This document shows positions 33,292 to 42,118 of a stretch of 64,000 bases of DNA, piece by piece. Location: positions 62,001 through 126,000 of the forward strand of contig JAFEAP010000020.1 of the NCBI GenBank assembly GCA_018266355.1, read 5' to 3'. The first letter of the stretch is position 1. Every line of letters begins with the position of its first letter. The translations under genes were made by a program, and so were the position numbers. Source of the DNA: Bdellovibrionales bacterium. Lineage in GTDB: Bacteria; Bdellovibrionota; UBA1018. The notes beneath the pieces were generated by a model, which saw only the letters and a program-made list of their open reading frames with translations, was not told the DNA's origin and did not search any database.

Positions 33292-33320
33292 CTTATATTC
33301 GGTGCATTGCGAAGCGTCAA
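33292..33320 (-). promoter_or_regulatory. sigma70-type promoter on the minus strand
   Basis: TTGACG (33315-33320), 17-base spacer, TATAAG (33292-33297). Transcription would start near 33285, at the edge of the coding-like stretch of the gene below, leaving no room for a full signal peptide. Confidence 0.6.
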
Positions 33321-33402
33321 AGGAACAAGTGTGGAACGGGGGCTATGAGTGTAACCCATTGAAAAGAGAGGGTTAGTATTCAAAAAGCCCGAGAGATTCG
33401 CC

Positions 33403-33798
33403 CTAGGCGTCGGGGAATAGAGCGATGAGGGCGTCTTCCGGCGTGAGGGCTCCGTCGCGAACGGCATTCAAGAGGGTGAGGCGGGCCTCGCGGACGTCCG
33501 TCACCGGGGCCTCCGTTTTCGGCGCGGTCGTTTCGACGGCCTTTCCCGTCGTCGGAATCACCGCGTCCGCGGGCAGCGGCCCGGCGGAAAGCATGATCTT
33601 CGCGAGCTTCGCCCGGAAGTCCGGCGGCAGTCCCGCTTCGAACGCTTGCACGTCCTTCATGATGTCGAACCCGGCCATCGAGTTATGCATCATCGTCTGC
33701 ATCTGCATGAGCTTCTCCGGCGGGAGCGTGCGCATGAGCTCGGAGAGTTCTTGGATGACTTTCGGGTCGAGTTTGGAAGGGTCGAATCCGGGAAACAT
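33403..33798 (-). CDS. small cytoplasmic protein of unknown function
   Basis: 131 residues, starting MFPGFDPSKLDPKVIQELSELMRTLPPEKL, helical and Met-rich in the first half (MQMQTMMHNSMAGF), then a Thr/Pro/Ala linker and a C-terminal helix pair (EARLTLLNAVRDGALTPEDALIALFPD). There is no signal peptide. No family recognised. It follows purU by 21 bases on the same strand. Confidence 0.65.
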   Translation of the reverse strand: MFPGFDPSKLDPKVIQELSELMRTLPPEKLMQMQTMMHNSMAGFDIMKDVQAFEAGLPPDFRAKLAKIMLSAGPLPADAVIPTTGKAVETTAPKTEAPVTDVREARLTLLNAVRDGALTPEDALIALFPDA

Positions 33799-33819
33799 GG
33801 GCCGACCGTACCCGAAAAC

Positions 33820-34683
33820 CTATTCGAAAACGAGCGTTCGTTGGCCGCGGACGATCACGCGGTCCTCGAGGAGGAGACGAAGTGCCCGCGATAGGACGAT
33901 CTTTTCGACGTCGCGCCCGGCGCGCGCGAGAGTGGCGGCGTCCTGGTTATGCGTCACCGGAATCACCGACTGGGTGATGATCGGTCCCTCGTCGAGCGCC
34001 TCGTTCACGAAGTGCGCCGTCGCGCCGATGATCTTCACGCCGCGGGCGTAGGCCTGGGCGTACGGATTTTTCCCCACGAACGCGGGAAGGAAGGAGTGGT
34101 GGATGTTCAAGATCCGGTTCCGGTATTTCCCGACGAAACCCGGCGTCAGCACCCGCATGTATTTCGCGAGCACGAGGTACTCGGGTGCGTAAGGAACGAT
34201 GACCTTCTCGAGTTCCGCTTCGTGCGCTTCGCGCTCGAGCCCTTCCGCCGGAACGTGGTGGAACGGGATTTCGAAGCGCTTCACGAGAGGCGCGAGTTCG
34301 GCGTACTGGCTCACGACGGCGGGGATCGTCGCCGCAAGCTCGCCGGCGGCATGGCGAAGCAGGAGGTCTCCGAGGCAGTGCGATTCCTTCGTCGCGAGGA
34401 CGACCACGCGTTTCGGCGTCTGGGCGTGAAGGGAAACCTCGGCGCCCTTCGGCAGCTCGCGCCGGAGTTCCTCGGCCACCGTCGCGATCGGAGCGTCGCC
34501 GTCGACCTCGGTGCGCATCGTGAACGTGCCGCTCTCCTTTTCGACGTATTCGTGGTTCTCGACGATGTTCAGCCCGTGCCGGAAGAGAACGCCGGTGATC
34601 CGGTGGATCAGCCCGGGACCGTCGGCGCAGGCGACGAGGAGGACGTGACGGGCGGGGGACTTCCCGCGGGCGGTGCCGCTCAT
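33820..34683 (-). CDS. purU: formyltetrahydrofolate deformylase
   Basis: 287 residues from ATG 34683, which overlaps the glpQ stop (ATGA); normal PurU length. An N-terminal ACT-like domain (HVLLVACADGPGLIHRITGVLFRHGLNI) is followed by a formyl-transferase fold with RILNIHHSFLPAF, ARGVKIIGATAHFVNEALDEGPIITQSV. PurU releases formate from 10-formyl-THF and balances the one-carbon pool. Coupling to a glycerophosphodiesterase gene is not a usual pairing. Confidence 0.94.
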   Translation of the reverse strand: MSGTARGKSPARHVLLVACADGPGLIHRITGVLFRHGLNIVENHEYVEKESGTFTMRTEVDGDAPIATVAEELRRELPKGAEVSLHAQTPKRVVVLATKESHCLGDLLLRHAAGELAATIPAVVSQYAELAPLVKRFEIPFHHVPAEGLEREAHEAELEKVIVPYAPEYLVLAKYMRVLTPGFVGKYRNRILNIHHSFLPAFVGKNPYAQAYARGVKIIGATAHFVNEALDEGPIITQSVIPVTHNQDAATLARAGRDVEKIVLSRALRLLLEDRVIVRGQRTLVFE

Positions 34684-35798
34684 GGGTGGAGGAGCGTCTG
34701 GCAGCCGAAGTTCGGCGGCGTCCGCATGCCGCGCGCGGCGAGCATCGAATTCAGCCGTCCCGGGTCGTCGGTGATGATGCCGTCGACCTTCCAGTCGATC
34801 ATCTTTTCGACCATTTTCGGATCGAACGCTTGGCCGAGCTTCTCCGGCCAGCTCCACACGACGACTTTCAAGCCGAGGTCGTGGGCTTCCTTGAGCGTTT
34901 TCTGGGTCAACTCGAAATCTTCCGGTTCCCACGCGAACCCGCCCATTGCCTTCACCATCTTCGGGATCGAGCCGTCGAAGTCCTTGAGGGATTTTCCGCC
35001 GGTCCAGGCGGTCGCGATTTTCTTGTCCGAATGGAGGAAGTCGTCCACGCCGCCGATCTCGTTATCGCGGGAGGTGAGGTAGGCGGTCTTGAACTTCTTG
35101 TCGATCTTGTTCAGCGCGTAGAGGCAGGCGAAATCGAACGCCTGGATCTCGGCCTTGTCGACGACGTTTTCCGACTTGAGGATCTTCGCGAGCGCTTCGG
35201 CGAACTTTTCCGGGTCCGCGCTGAATTCGGGGTGGGTCGGATCGGTCTTCATCTCGATCTGGAATCCCATCTTCCCGCCCGAGGCCTTCTTCACGTACTG
35301 GATCACTTCTTTGAGCGTCGGCATGTGGATGCCGTCGCGGCCGACTTGCTCGGGAAAGAATTTCGCATAGGCGCTCTCCGGGTTCAGTCGGCCGACGTCG
35401 AATTTCCGCAGCTCGGCAAGCGTGAGGTTCTTCATCGAGTACTTCTGGATGTAGGCCGCCATCTCCTCTTTCGGGCCGTTCATCACCGTTTCCTTGTTCT
35501 TCGCCAGGAAGTGTCCGTTCGCGTCGCGGACGATGTCGGGGTTCAAGACCGGATCGTGCGAGACGAGGACTTCGCCGTCCTTCGTGAAGACGACGTCCAT
35601 GTCGGCCCAATCGGCCCCGACCCGCATCATCGCCTCGTAAGCCGGCATCGTGTTCTCCGGCGCGAAAGAGCGGAACCCGCGGTGAGCGTAAACCTGCACG
35701 CCTTTCTCCGCGGGCTTTTTCGGCGTCGCCGCACGGACGTATCGGATCAAACCGAAGGTTCCACAGACGAGGACGACGAAGACGAGGAGCTTGGACAT
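34680..35798 (-). CDS. glpQ: glycerophosphodiester phosphodiesterase (GDPD family)
   Basis: 372 residues. An N-terminal membrane segment or signal peptide (LLVFVVLVCGTFGLIRYVRA) suggests periplasmic location. GDPD motifs: VYAHRGFRSFAPENTMPAYEAM (catalytic His-Arg, Glu-Asn), ADWADMDVVFTKDGEVLVSHDPVL, FQIEMKTD and VDGIITDDPGRLNSML. It hydrolyses glycerophosphodiesters to glycerol-3-phosphate and an alcohol. Translationally coupled to purU. Its 5' region shares the 266-base intergenic region with Glt-like operon 2. Confidence 0.92.
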   Translation of the reverse strand: MSKLLVFVVLVCGTFGLIRYVRAATPKKPAEKGVQVYAHRGFRSFAPENTMPAYEAMMRVGADWADMDVVFTKDGEVLVSHDPVLNPDIVRDANGHFLAKNKETVMNGPKEEMAAYIQKYSMKNLTLAELRKFDVGRLNPESAYAKFFPEQVGRDGIHMPTLKEVIQYVKKASGGKMGFQIEMKTDPTHPEFSADPEKFAEALAKILKSENVVDKAEIQAFDFACLYALNKIDKKFKTAYLTSRDNEIGGVDDFLHSDKKIATAWTGGKSLKDFDGSIPKMVKAMGGFAWEPEDFELTQKTLKEAHDLGLKVVVWSWPEKLGQAFDPKMVEKMIDWKVDGIITDDPGRLNSMLAARGMRTPPNFGCQTLLHP

Positions 35799-35895
35799 GG
35801 ATTTCTCCGAAGGACGGTTAGCGAAAACTTCGCGAGAAAACCCCGAAGTTCTCGGCCTGAAATTGCGCTTGGAGTGAGCATAAGGAAGATCGTTT

Positions 35896-35998
35896 TCTCA
35901 TTCTAGTGAGATCGTAAGGAGACTGACTCATTGCGATGAAAAAGGGTTTCCGTCACGAAACCGTCAAATAAAATTTGTTTCACGGAAAATTTCGTGAA
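35896..35998. promoter_or_regulatory. inverted repeats in the glpQ / operon-2 intergenic region
   Basis: This AT-richer 266-base gap (35799-36064) has no gene. It holds three inverted repeats: TCTCA/TGAGA (35896-35911), GGTTTC/GAAACC (35945-35962) and TTCACG/CGTGAA (35979-35998). The octamer TCACGAAA at 35953-35960 recurs inverted as TTTCGTGA at 35990-35997. The last repeat lies in the spacer of the promoter below. These are candidate operator sites for one or both divergent units. Confidence 0.5.
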
Positions 35999-36003
35999 TT
36001 AAT
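35975..36003 (+). promoter_or_regulatory. candidate promoter of Glt-like operon 2
   Basis: TTGTTT (35975-35980), 17-base spacer, ATTAAT (35998-36003). The inverted repeat TTCACGgaaaatttCGTGAA fills the spacer, so a bound regulator would directly affect polymerase. Predicted transcription start near 36010, 55 bases before the TolQ-like gene. Confidence 0.45.
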
Positions 36004-36064
36004 CCCTTCATACAACGGTGAAACGGAATTTCATCGCACACCATTTTCCAAGGGGGGAAAGCAA

Positions 36065-36769
36065 ATGACTTTCATTTTGAACGCGTTCCATGAGGGTGGA
36101 GTTTTCATGTACTTCATCCTTCTCTTCGGCGTGATGTCCTTCGGCCTGATGGCTGAGCGTATCCGCACGCTTTATTTCAACTACACGGAGACGCCGGCGG
36201 ATTTCCGCACGAATCTCCTGAACTACCTGCACCGGAACGACATGACCGGCGCGGAAACCTACGCGCAAACGGTCGGCGCCGGATCCATCGCGGCGAAAGT
36301 CGCGGCGGTCGGGATCAAAATCCGGACCGAAGGCGGTTCCGAAGAAGAGCTCCAAGCCCGCATGGACGAGAAGCTCACGATCGAAACGAACAAAGTCGAC
36401 AAGCTCACGGGCTTCCTCGCCATGTTCGGAAACGTTTCGACCCTCCTCGGACTCCTCGGAACGATCACCGGGATGATTCGCTCCTTCGCCGGCGTGGCGA
36501 GCGCGAACCCGGCCGACCGCGCGACGATGCTCTCGAAAGGGATTTCGGAAGCGATGAACTGTACCGCTTTCGGTCTCATCGTGGCGATCCCGGCCCTCGT
36601 GGCCTACGCGTTCCTGCAGAACCGCACGGACAAGATCGTGGCTTCGATCACTTCCGCGACGACGGAGATCTTCAACGACCTCCTGTTCCTCGTCGACGGT
36701 CGCACCTCGAACAACGCGATCGCGTCGAAGTCGGATGCCCGCACGGCCGCTTCCTCGATGACGGTGTAA
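36065..36769 (+). CDS. TolQ/ExbB/MotA-type motor protein (AglR-like)
   Basis: 234 residues from ATG 36065, with AGGGGGGAAAG upstream. Three membrane segments: about 12-32 (FMYFILLFGVMSFGLMAERI), about 125-145 (LAMFGNVSTLLGLLGTITGMI) and about 165-190 (AMNCTAFGLIVAIPALVAYAFL). The GTITGMI and polar second/third helices are typical of the proton channel of TolQ/ExbB/MotA. In Myxococcus AglR plays this role for gliding with AglQ and AglS. It heads operon 2 and is followed by two ExbD-type genes, which is the AglRQS pattern. Confidence 0.88.
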   Translation: MTFILNAFHEGGVFMYFILLFGVMSFGLMAERIRTLYFNYTETPADFRTNLLNYLHRNDMTGAETYAQTVGAGSIAAKVAAVGIKIRTEGGSEEELQARMDEKLTIETNKVDKLTGFLAMFGNVSTLLGLLGTITGMIRSFAGVASANPADRATMLSKGISEAMNCTAFGLIVAIPALVAYAFLQNRTDKIVASITSATTEIFNDLLFLVDGRTSNNAIASKSDARTAASSMTV

Positions 36770-36770
36770 G

Positions 36771-37274
36771 ATGGCTTCGATTCAGCCTACTGGGAAATCC
36801 ACGGGGCGGAAGCGGAGTCTGGACGCGGAATTGAACCTCGTCCCGTTCATCGATTTGTTGTCGATGTGCATTTGCTTCCTCCTCATGACGGCCGTCTGGA
36901 TCCAGGTGGGATCGCTTCAGGTGAAGCAATCCCACGGGACCGACGCCGCGGCGACGACGAAGGACAGCCTCGAGATGAACGTCCGGATGACGGAGGCGAA
37001 CGCCGCCGAAGTCGTCCTGAAGAAGTCGACGGGCGCCGTCCAGAAGAAAGTCGCGGTCACGGGCGCGAGCGAATCCGAGTTTCACACTCGGCTCGCGGAC
37101 GCGGTGACGGCGATGGTGAAGCCGGTGAATGCGGCCGCGGCGCTTTCCATCGCGAGCGCGATGGTGAAGACGCATCCGGCGGTTCCGTACAGCGAGATGG
37201 TCGCGGTTCTCGACGTGCTTCGTAAGAACCAGATCGTGAACATCGGGGTCGACCCCGAGGGGAGCGGAAAATGA
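36771..37274 (+). CDS. ExbD/TolR-type protein 1 (AglQ/AglS-like)
   Basis: 167 residues. A basic N-terminus is followed by one membrane helix starting at LVPFIDLLSMCICFLLMTAVWI. Asp28 is the conserved proton-carrying Asp of ExbD/TolR. The periplasmic part (50-167) holds the ExbD-like fold. It starts 1 base after the TolQ-like stop, and its end overlaps the next gene (ATGA). Confidence 0.85.
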   Translation: MASIQPTGKSTGRKRSLDAELNLVPFIDLLSMCICFLLMTAVWIQVGSLQVKQSHGTDAAATTKDSLEMNVRMTEANAAEVVLKKSTGAVQKKVAVTGASESEFHTRLADAVTAMVKPVNAAAALSIASAMVKTHPAVPYSEMVAVLDVLRKNQIVNIGVDPEGSGK

Positions 37275-37792
37275 GTTTAGTCGGCGGAGTCCTCGGACCC
37301 AAAACGTTCTCGCAGCATCTCGTTCGTCGCGGTCAGAACAAACGCTCGCGCAAGCGGGTGATCGTCGCCTCTCTGGCGCTGACCTCGATGGTCGACATGT
37401 TCAGCCTTCTCGTCATCTTCCTCCTGCAGTCGTTCTCGACTTCGCCGGAGCTGTTGGTGGTGAGCAAGGGCGTGACGCTTCCGAACGCCATGACCGGAGT
37501 CGAGATCAAGGACGCCCCCGTCCTTTCCCTCGCTTCGGACGGCATCTACCTCGACCAGAAGAAGGTCGGGGAGACGGACGAGGTCCTGAAGAATCCGAAC
37601 GAACTCATGGAGCGTCTCGGAGTGCTTCGCGACCGCTGGTTGAAGGCGCACCCGAACGAGAAGTTCCCGGGTGAGGTGAACCTGCAAGCGGACAAGGCCG
37701 TACCGAGCACGCTCGTCGCCCGCTTGATGGCGTTCCTTCCGAGCCAACACTACTCCTCGATTCAGCTGATCGTCATGGGAGGCCAGTCGTGA
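37271..37792 (+). CDS. ExbD/TolR-type protein 2 (AglS/AglQ-like)
   Basis: 173 residues with a longer basic N-terminus (about 35) than ExbD 1. The membrane helix VASLALTSMVDMFSLLVIFLLQSF has Asp42 at the conserved proton site. The periplasmic domain has DGIYLDQKKVGETDE and LQADKAVPSTLVARLMAFL, the usual ExbD peptidoglycan/partner-binding region. Two different ExbD proteins per TolQ protein is the Agl signature. Overlaps neighbours on both sides by 4 bases. Confidence 0.85.
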   Translation: MSLVGGVLGPKTFSQHLVRRGQNKRSRKRVIVASLALTSMVDMFSLLVIFLLQSFSTSPELLVVSKGVTLPNAMTGVEIKDAPVLSLASDGIYLDQKKVGETDEVLKNPNELMERLGVLRDRWLKAHPNEKFPGEVNLQADKAVPSTLVARLMAFLPSQHYSSIQLIVMGGQS

Positions 37793-40626
37793 TCCGTCGT
37801 TCGGTCTTCTTCTCCGCACTTGTCCTCGGTATGGCGTCGTCCCTGACGGCGCACGCCGAGAATCCGCTCATCACCGATATCCGGAACCTCCGGAACTCGC
37901 TTCCGATCACGGACGCGAGCCGCCCGCCGCTCACGTTGCGCCTGGCGGATACCCTCGTGAACGAGGCGTTGAAGAGTCGGATCGCCCTCGAGTCCAATTC
38001 TTCAGGAAAGGGAGCCCCGGTCTCGGCCGGCGAACTCCGTCGGATGGAGCAGGAAGCGCTCTCGCTTTACGAGATCGCCCTGCGCGGGGAAGAGGGAGCG
38101 AAGAAGAAGCCGAGCGGCGAGGACGCCCTGAAAATTTCGTTTCAGCGCGCCCGTCTCATGCAGGAACTCGGTCAAGTGAACGAGTCCCTCGCGATCTATC
38201 GCGAGGTCGGCGCCCAGAGCGAGATCACGTCGCTCAAGCGCGAGTCCTACCTCCGCATCGCCGAGATCCAGGAACAAAAGGACCCGACGGGTAAGGAAGT
38301 CGAATCGGCTTACCGGAAAACCCTCGAGTTTTGCCAAGGCACGGATACCTGCGCCTATGCGCATTACCGGCTGGCCTGGTACTATCGGAACCAAGGCAAC
38401 GAGCACCTCGCGCCGGCGATCGCCGAAGTGAAGCAGGGGCTCTTCGATTCGAAGGGCGCGCTTCGCGAAGAAGCCCTTCGCGATTGGATCTCGTTCGTCG
38501 CCGTGAACGGCGGCGACGGGGTCGCGACCTTGAACGAATTCGAAGAATTCTCCCGTAAAGTCGGGAAACCGGAAATCCTCGGCCAGCTCGGCGCCGCGTA
38601 TTTCGTCGCCGGGAACCGCGTCGCGGGCATCCGGGTGCTCGAACTCGTGCACAGCCGGAATCCGAAACTCATTTCCGCGCTGAAGCTTCTCGAAGAAGTC
38701 CACGGCCAGCGCGACTGGGCCGCGGTCGAACGCCTCACGGCGCAGGCCGGGACGCTCACCGCCCAGGCGGCGACGTTCACCGATGCCGAGCGCGCGGACG
38801 CGGGCAATATCCTGAAACGCGTCTCCGTCCAGCTCGATCAGGACAAGAGCCAAGATCCGAAGATCAAATCCGCGTTCCAAGAGGTCGTCGACCTTGATCT
38901 CGCCCTTTTCCCGAAGGGTCCGGATCACGCGAAGATGATGGAAGGCTGGCTCGCTTCCGAAACCGATTACGCGACGAAGGCGAAGAAGACGGAAAGCTGG
39001 ATCGCCTCGCCGGCGATGGCGCTCACGAACGCCGAGCAGACCCACCTCCGCGAGATGCTCCTTTTCTCCGCGCAGAAGGCGAAGGCCTACCCGGACGTGG
39101 TGGCCCAGTCCGAGGCGCTCGAGAACCTCGCCGTGGCCGCGGGCAATATGCCGAAGGCTCGCGAGTATCGGTACCTCCGCGCGCACGCGCATTACGACGC
39201 GAAAGAAAACGCCGTGGCCCTTCCGATCTTCCAGGCGCTTGCCGCGGTGAAGAGCGCGAAGGAAGCCGACGAGTTCGCGGTGAAGTCCCAAAACCTCGCC
39301 CTCGATATCCTGAACCAGGAAAAGCGGTACTCCGAACTCACGGCCCAGGCCGCGGTTTGGACCGGGAATTCGGCGCTCAAGTCGGACTCGAAGATCGGCG
39401 CGGAAGTCGCCGAAATGGCGAAGGTTTCCGAACAAGCCGCGTTCCAGACCTACACCGCGAAAGGCGCTTCGCCCGACGCGCTCGCGTTCTTCCTGAAATC
39501 CTGCCAGGACGGGAAGTATAAGCCCCAGTCCTGCGAGAACGCGAAAGTCCTTTCCGTCCAGCTGAAGGACCAAGCCTCCCTCATCGCCACCCTCCGCGTG
39601 GTCGGTACGCCGGAAGAACTCGCTTCGGAACTCGAAGCGGCCGGCTTCTTTGCGGAGTCCGCGAGGATCCGCGAGAAGGCCGCCTCGGGAGACCTGAAGG
39701 CGAACCTCCGCGTGGCGCTCTTTTACGAACTCGCCGGCGACGAAGCTTCTCGCGACCGCGTGCTCGCTTCGATCCTGAAATCCCCGGCGGTGAAGAAGCC
39801 GTTCCCGGAGCAGGAAGACGCGCTGCTCGTGATGATCCGCGAGACGCGCCTTTTCGAACCGAGCGTCCTTTCGCTCGCTTGGAGCCCGAAGGTGAAGGCC
39901 CAAATCGCCGATCGTTTCGAAGTCCTCGGACGCTCGACGCCGGCGACGAAGAAAATCCTGGCCGCCTCGACGGAGAACACCGGCGAAGGATGGGCGAAGA
40001 TCCGCGTCGCCGAGTTCCGGGTCGCTTACGAAAAGCAACGCGCGATCGGTTTCTACGGGCGCGACGGCCAGCGGAAGCTTTCCCAGCGCCTCGACCTCCT
40101 GAAGAAGCTTAGCGCTTCCACCGAGAAGGTGCTGAACCAGTCGGACCTCCGGCTTCGGTTCGTTCTCCTCGACGGCTTGAAGCGCGCTTACGAAGAGCTC
40201 ACGGCGTCGATCCAGAACTCGCCGATCCCCGCGGGGCTCGACGAGAACCAGCTCGCCGCGCTGAAGAACTCGCTCGCCGAGCTCTCCGCGCCGTTCGTCG
40301 AACGGTCGAAGGGCTACGCCGATCTTTTCGCGTCCGAACTCGCGAAGGCGAAGGAGCCTTCGGATACCGACTACGCGAACGCGATCGCGGCGGCGAAAGA
40401 ACCGACGTTCGACTACGTCTCGGCATCCGAAGCGAAGAAAACCTCGATCGCGGACGCCGCCTTCGACGGAGCCTCGGCCAAGGAAGCCCTCGCGAGCCTG
40501 AGCCGCACGCCGGACGACGCCGGAACGCTCGGGAAGCTCGAGAACATCTATACGTCCGCGGGTAAACCGCGGTTGGCCGCTTATTATCGGGGGCGGATCC
40601 TCGCCCTGCAAAAGGAAGGGAAATGA
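37789..40626 (+). CDS. large periplasmic TPR protein of Glt-like operon 2
   Basis: 945 residues. The signal peptide is MIRRSVFFSALVLGMASSLTAHA. The protein is almost all helical repeats of TPR type (for example LPIFQALAAVKSAKEADEFAV, LRVALFYELAGDEASRDRVLA). The C-terminal region with AELSAPFVERSKGYADL matches the partial protein at 1-1323. Coupled to both neighbours by ATGA overlaps. Inferred to be the periplasmic scaffold that joins the motor to the GltC-like and barrel components. Confidence 0.82.
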   Translation: MIRRSVFFSALVLGMASSLTAHAENPLITDIRNLRNSLPITDASRPPLTLRLADTLVNEALKSRIALESNSSGKGAPVSAGELRRMEQEALSLYEIALRGEEGAKKKPSGEDALKISFQRARLMQELGQVNESLAIYREVGAQSEITSLKRESYLRIAEIQEQKDPTGKEVESAYRKTLEFCQGTDTCAYAHYRLAWYYRNQGNEHLAPAIAEVKQGLFDSKGALREEALRDWISFVAVNGGDGVATLNEFEEFSRKVGKPEILGQLGAAYFVAGNRVAGIRVLELVHSRNPKLISALKLLEEVHGQRDWAAVERLTAQAGTLTAQAATFTDAERADAGNILKRVSVQLDQDKSQDPKIKSAFQEVVDLDLALFPKGPDHAKMMEGWLASETDYATKAKKTESWIASPAMALTNAEQTHLREMLLFSAQKAKAYPDVVAQSEALENLAVAAGNMPKAREYRYLRAHAHYDAKENAVALPIFQALAAVKSAKEADEFAVKSQNLALDILNQEKRYSELTAQAAVWTGNSALKSDSKIGAEVAEMAKVSEQAAFQTYTAKGASPDALAFFLKSCQDGKYKPQSCENAKVLSVQLKDQASLIATLRVVGTPEELASELEAAGFFAESARIREKAASGDLKANLRVALFYELAGDEASRDRVLASILKSPAVKKPFPEQEDALLVMIRETRLFEPSVLSLAWSPKVKAQIADRFEVLGRSTPATKKILAASTENTGEGWAKIRVAEFRVAYEKQRAIGFYGRDGQRKLSQRLDLLKKLSASTEKVLNQSDLRLRFVLLDGLKRAYEELTASIQNSPIPAGLDENQLAALKNSLAELSAPFVERSKGYADLFASELAKAKEPSDTDYANAIAAAKEPTFDYVSASEAKKTSIADAAFDGASAKEALASLSRTPDDAGTLGKLENIYTSAGKPRLAAYYRGRILALQKEGK

Positions 40627-40913
40627 CCATGAAGGTTCTTTCGGTTCTGATTCCAGGAGTGATCGCGCTCGTCGGCCTGTCGGCCCTCGCCGCCGATCCC
40701 ACGGCCGAGGAGGCCGCGGCTTCCGGCGCGAAGGTGAAGTACAAGGCCGGTAAAGACGTGAACTTCGAAGAGCTCCTCATCAAAGGCGAGCTCAACCGGC
40801 CGGAAATCACGGTCGTCACCGGACAGGTCGACAAGGGTACCGACGGGCTCCTCAAGCTCCGGGAAAACTTCCTCGATCGCGTCGCCTCCGACCAAGGGGA
40901 GGAAGCCCCGTGA
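40623..40913 (+). CDS. small exported protein of Glt-like operon 2
   Basis: 96 residues (MTMKVLSVLIPG, alternative start at 40629). The signal peptide is about 1-23 (ALVGLSALAAD). The mature part is KYKAGKDVNFEELLIKGELNRPE and LLKLRENFLDRVASDQGEE, which resembles the end of the protein at 1330. The start overlaps the TPR stop and the stop overlaps the AgmX-like start (GTGA). Function unknown; its conserved position points to a subunit of the complex. Confidence 0.72.
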   Translation: MTMKVLSVLIPGVIALVGLSALAADPTAEEAAASGAKVKYKAGKDVNFEELLIKGELNRPEITVVTGQVDKGTDGLLKLRENFLDRVASDQGEEAP

Positions 40914-42106
40914 TCTCGATCACCTCCGAATCCGGCTCCCTCCTGAAAGTCCTGAACGACGTCGACGGCGAAGAGACTTACGGCTGCCATTCCGTTTACG
41001 GATGGACGAACGAGTCTCGCGCCCACCAGCGGATGAAGGCGCGGAAACGTCACGGTCTGCGCGTCGCCGAGCTGAACGAAGGTTGGAAGTTCAATTTCCG
41101 GATCAAGCCCTCGACGAAGAGCGCCTTCGAAGTGGTGGCCGGTCCGGGCTGTAAAGCCGAAGCGACCGCCGACAGGCGCTGGAAGCTCGCGACTCCCGCC
41201 GGCGTCTACTTCCTCTCGGAAGCGGCCGTCGAACCGACGATCGTCGCCGAACCGATCTCGAAAGAGACGTTCTGGCGGAACGCCACGCTCGCCGCTCTCC
41301 TCGTCGCGGCCGCGGTCGTTTTCATCCCGATGCCGACTCCGGACGAAGCGCCGGTCGCGGTGCTCGAGCCCCAAGTCGTGAACATCAAGATGCCGGAGAA
41401 GCAGCACACGGTCCGCGTCGCGGAACCGAGCCTGCAGGCGATCCCGAAGGAGCTCCAGAACGCGAAGCCGGAAATGAAGCGCGCGATCCAGCAGAACCTC
41501 GGCTTCATGGGCCTCCTCGGACGGAAGGATCTCAAGAAGGCGCTCGGCGGAATGCCGATCGCGCTCAAGGAAACCTCCGCGGGCGCGGGCGCCGGCGGAA
41601 CCCAAGGCTCGGGCGGCGAAACGCTGGTGGGTCTCGGGGAAGGCGTGAAGCGCACGACGGTCGGTAACACCGGCGTCGCGGGTCTCGGCGGCATCGGCAC
41701 GAAAGGCCGGGGCGGCGGAGCCGGCGGCTACGGCGACATGATGGTCGGATCCGGCGAAGGGAAGGGGCTCACGTCCCTCGCTCTCTCGCAGGACGTGACC
41801 CTCGAGGGCGGCCTCGATCGTTCGGTGATCCAAGCCACGATCGCGAAATACCTCAGTCAGGTCCGGGCTTGTTACGAAGCCGGTCTCCGGAAGAACGCGG
41901 GCCTCATGGGCCAAGTCGCGATGGCTTTCGAGATCAACGGCGGCGGAAACCTGAACTATTCGAAGGTCGCGCGCTCCTCGCTCGGTAGCCCCGAAGTCGA
42001 AACGTGCATCTCCGAGAAGATGATGGGCTGGAAGTTCCCGAAACCGACCGGCGGCGTGAACGTGAAGGTGGCTTATCCCTTCATGCTCCGTCCTTCGGCA
42101 GGCTGA
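40910..42106 (+). CDS. AgmX/GltG-like TonB-type protein of operon 2
   Basis: 398 residues from GTG 40910. A cytoplasmic domain of about 123 residues is followed by a membrane helix at about 124-142 (NATLAALLVAAAVVFIP) and PTPDEAP. The periplasmic linker is Gly-rich near 220-285, and the C-terminal AgmX/PglI domain (about 300-398) has QVRACYEAG and GWKFPKPTGG. Cys321 and Cys366 are 45 residues apart, identical to the operon-1 paralogue. The linker is about 200 residues shorter than in operon 1, which may reflect a different reach across the periplasm. Confidence 0.82.
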   Translation: MISITSESGSLLKVLNDVDGEETYGCHSVYGWTNESRAHQRMKARKRHGLRVAELNEGWKFNFRIKPSTKSAFEVVAGPGCKAEATADRRWKLATPAGVYFLSEAAVEPTIVAEPISKETFWRNATLAALLVAAAVVFIPMPTPDEAPVAVLEPQVVNIKMPEKQHTVRVAEPSLQAIPKELQNAKPEMKRAIQQNLGFMGLLGRKDLKKALGGMPIALKETSAGAGAGGTQGSGGETLVGLGEGVKRTTVGNTGVAGLGGIGTKGRGGGAGGYGDMMVGSGEGKGLTSLALSQDVTLEGGLDRSVIQATIAKYLSQVRACYEAGLRKNAGLMGQVAMAFEINGGGNLNYSKVARSSLGSPEVETCISEKMMGWKFPKPTGGVNVKVAYPFMLRPSAG

Positions 42107-42118
42107 TAGAGGATCGAC

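Noticed and set aside
38002..40611. An 869-codon open frame on the minus strand
   Set aside because: It mirrors the TPR gene of operon 2; the plus-strand product has a signal peptide and repeats, and the minus product has neither.
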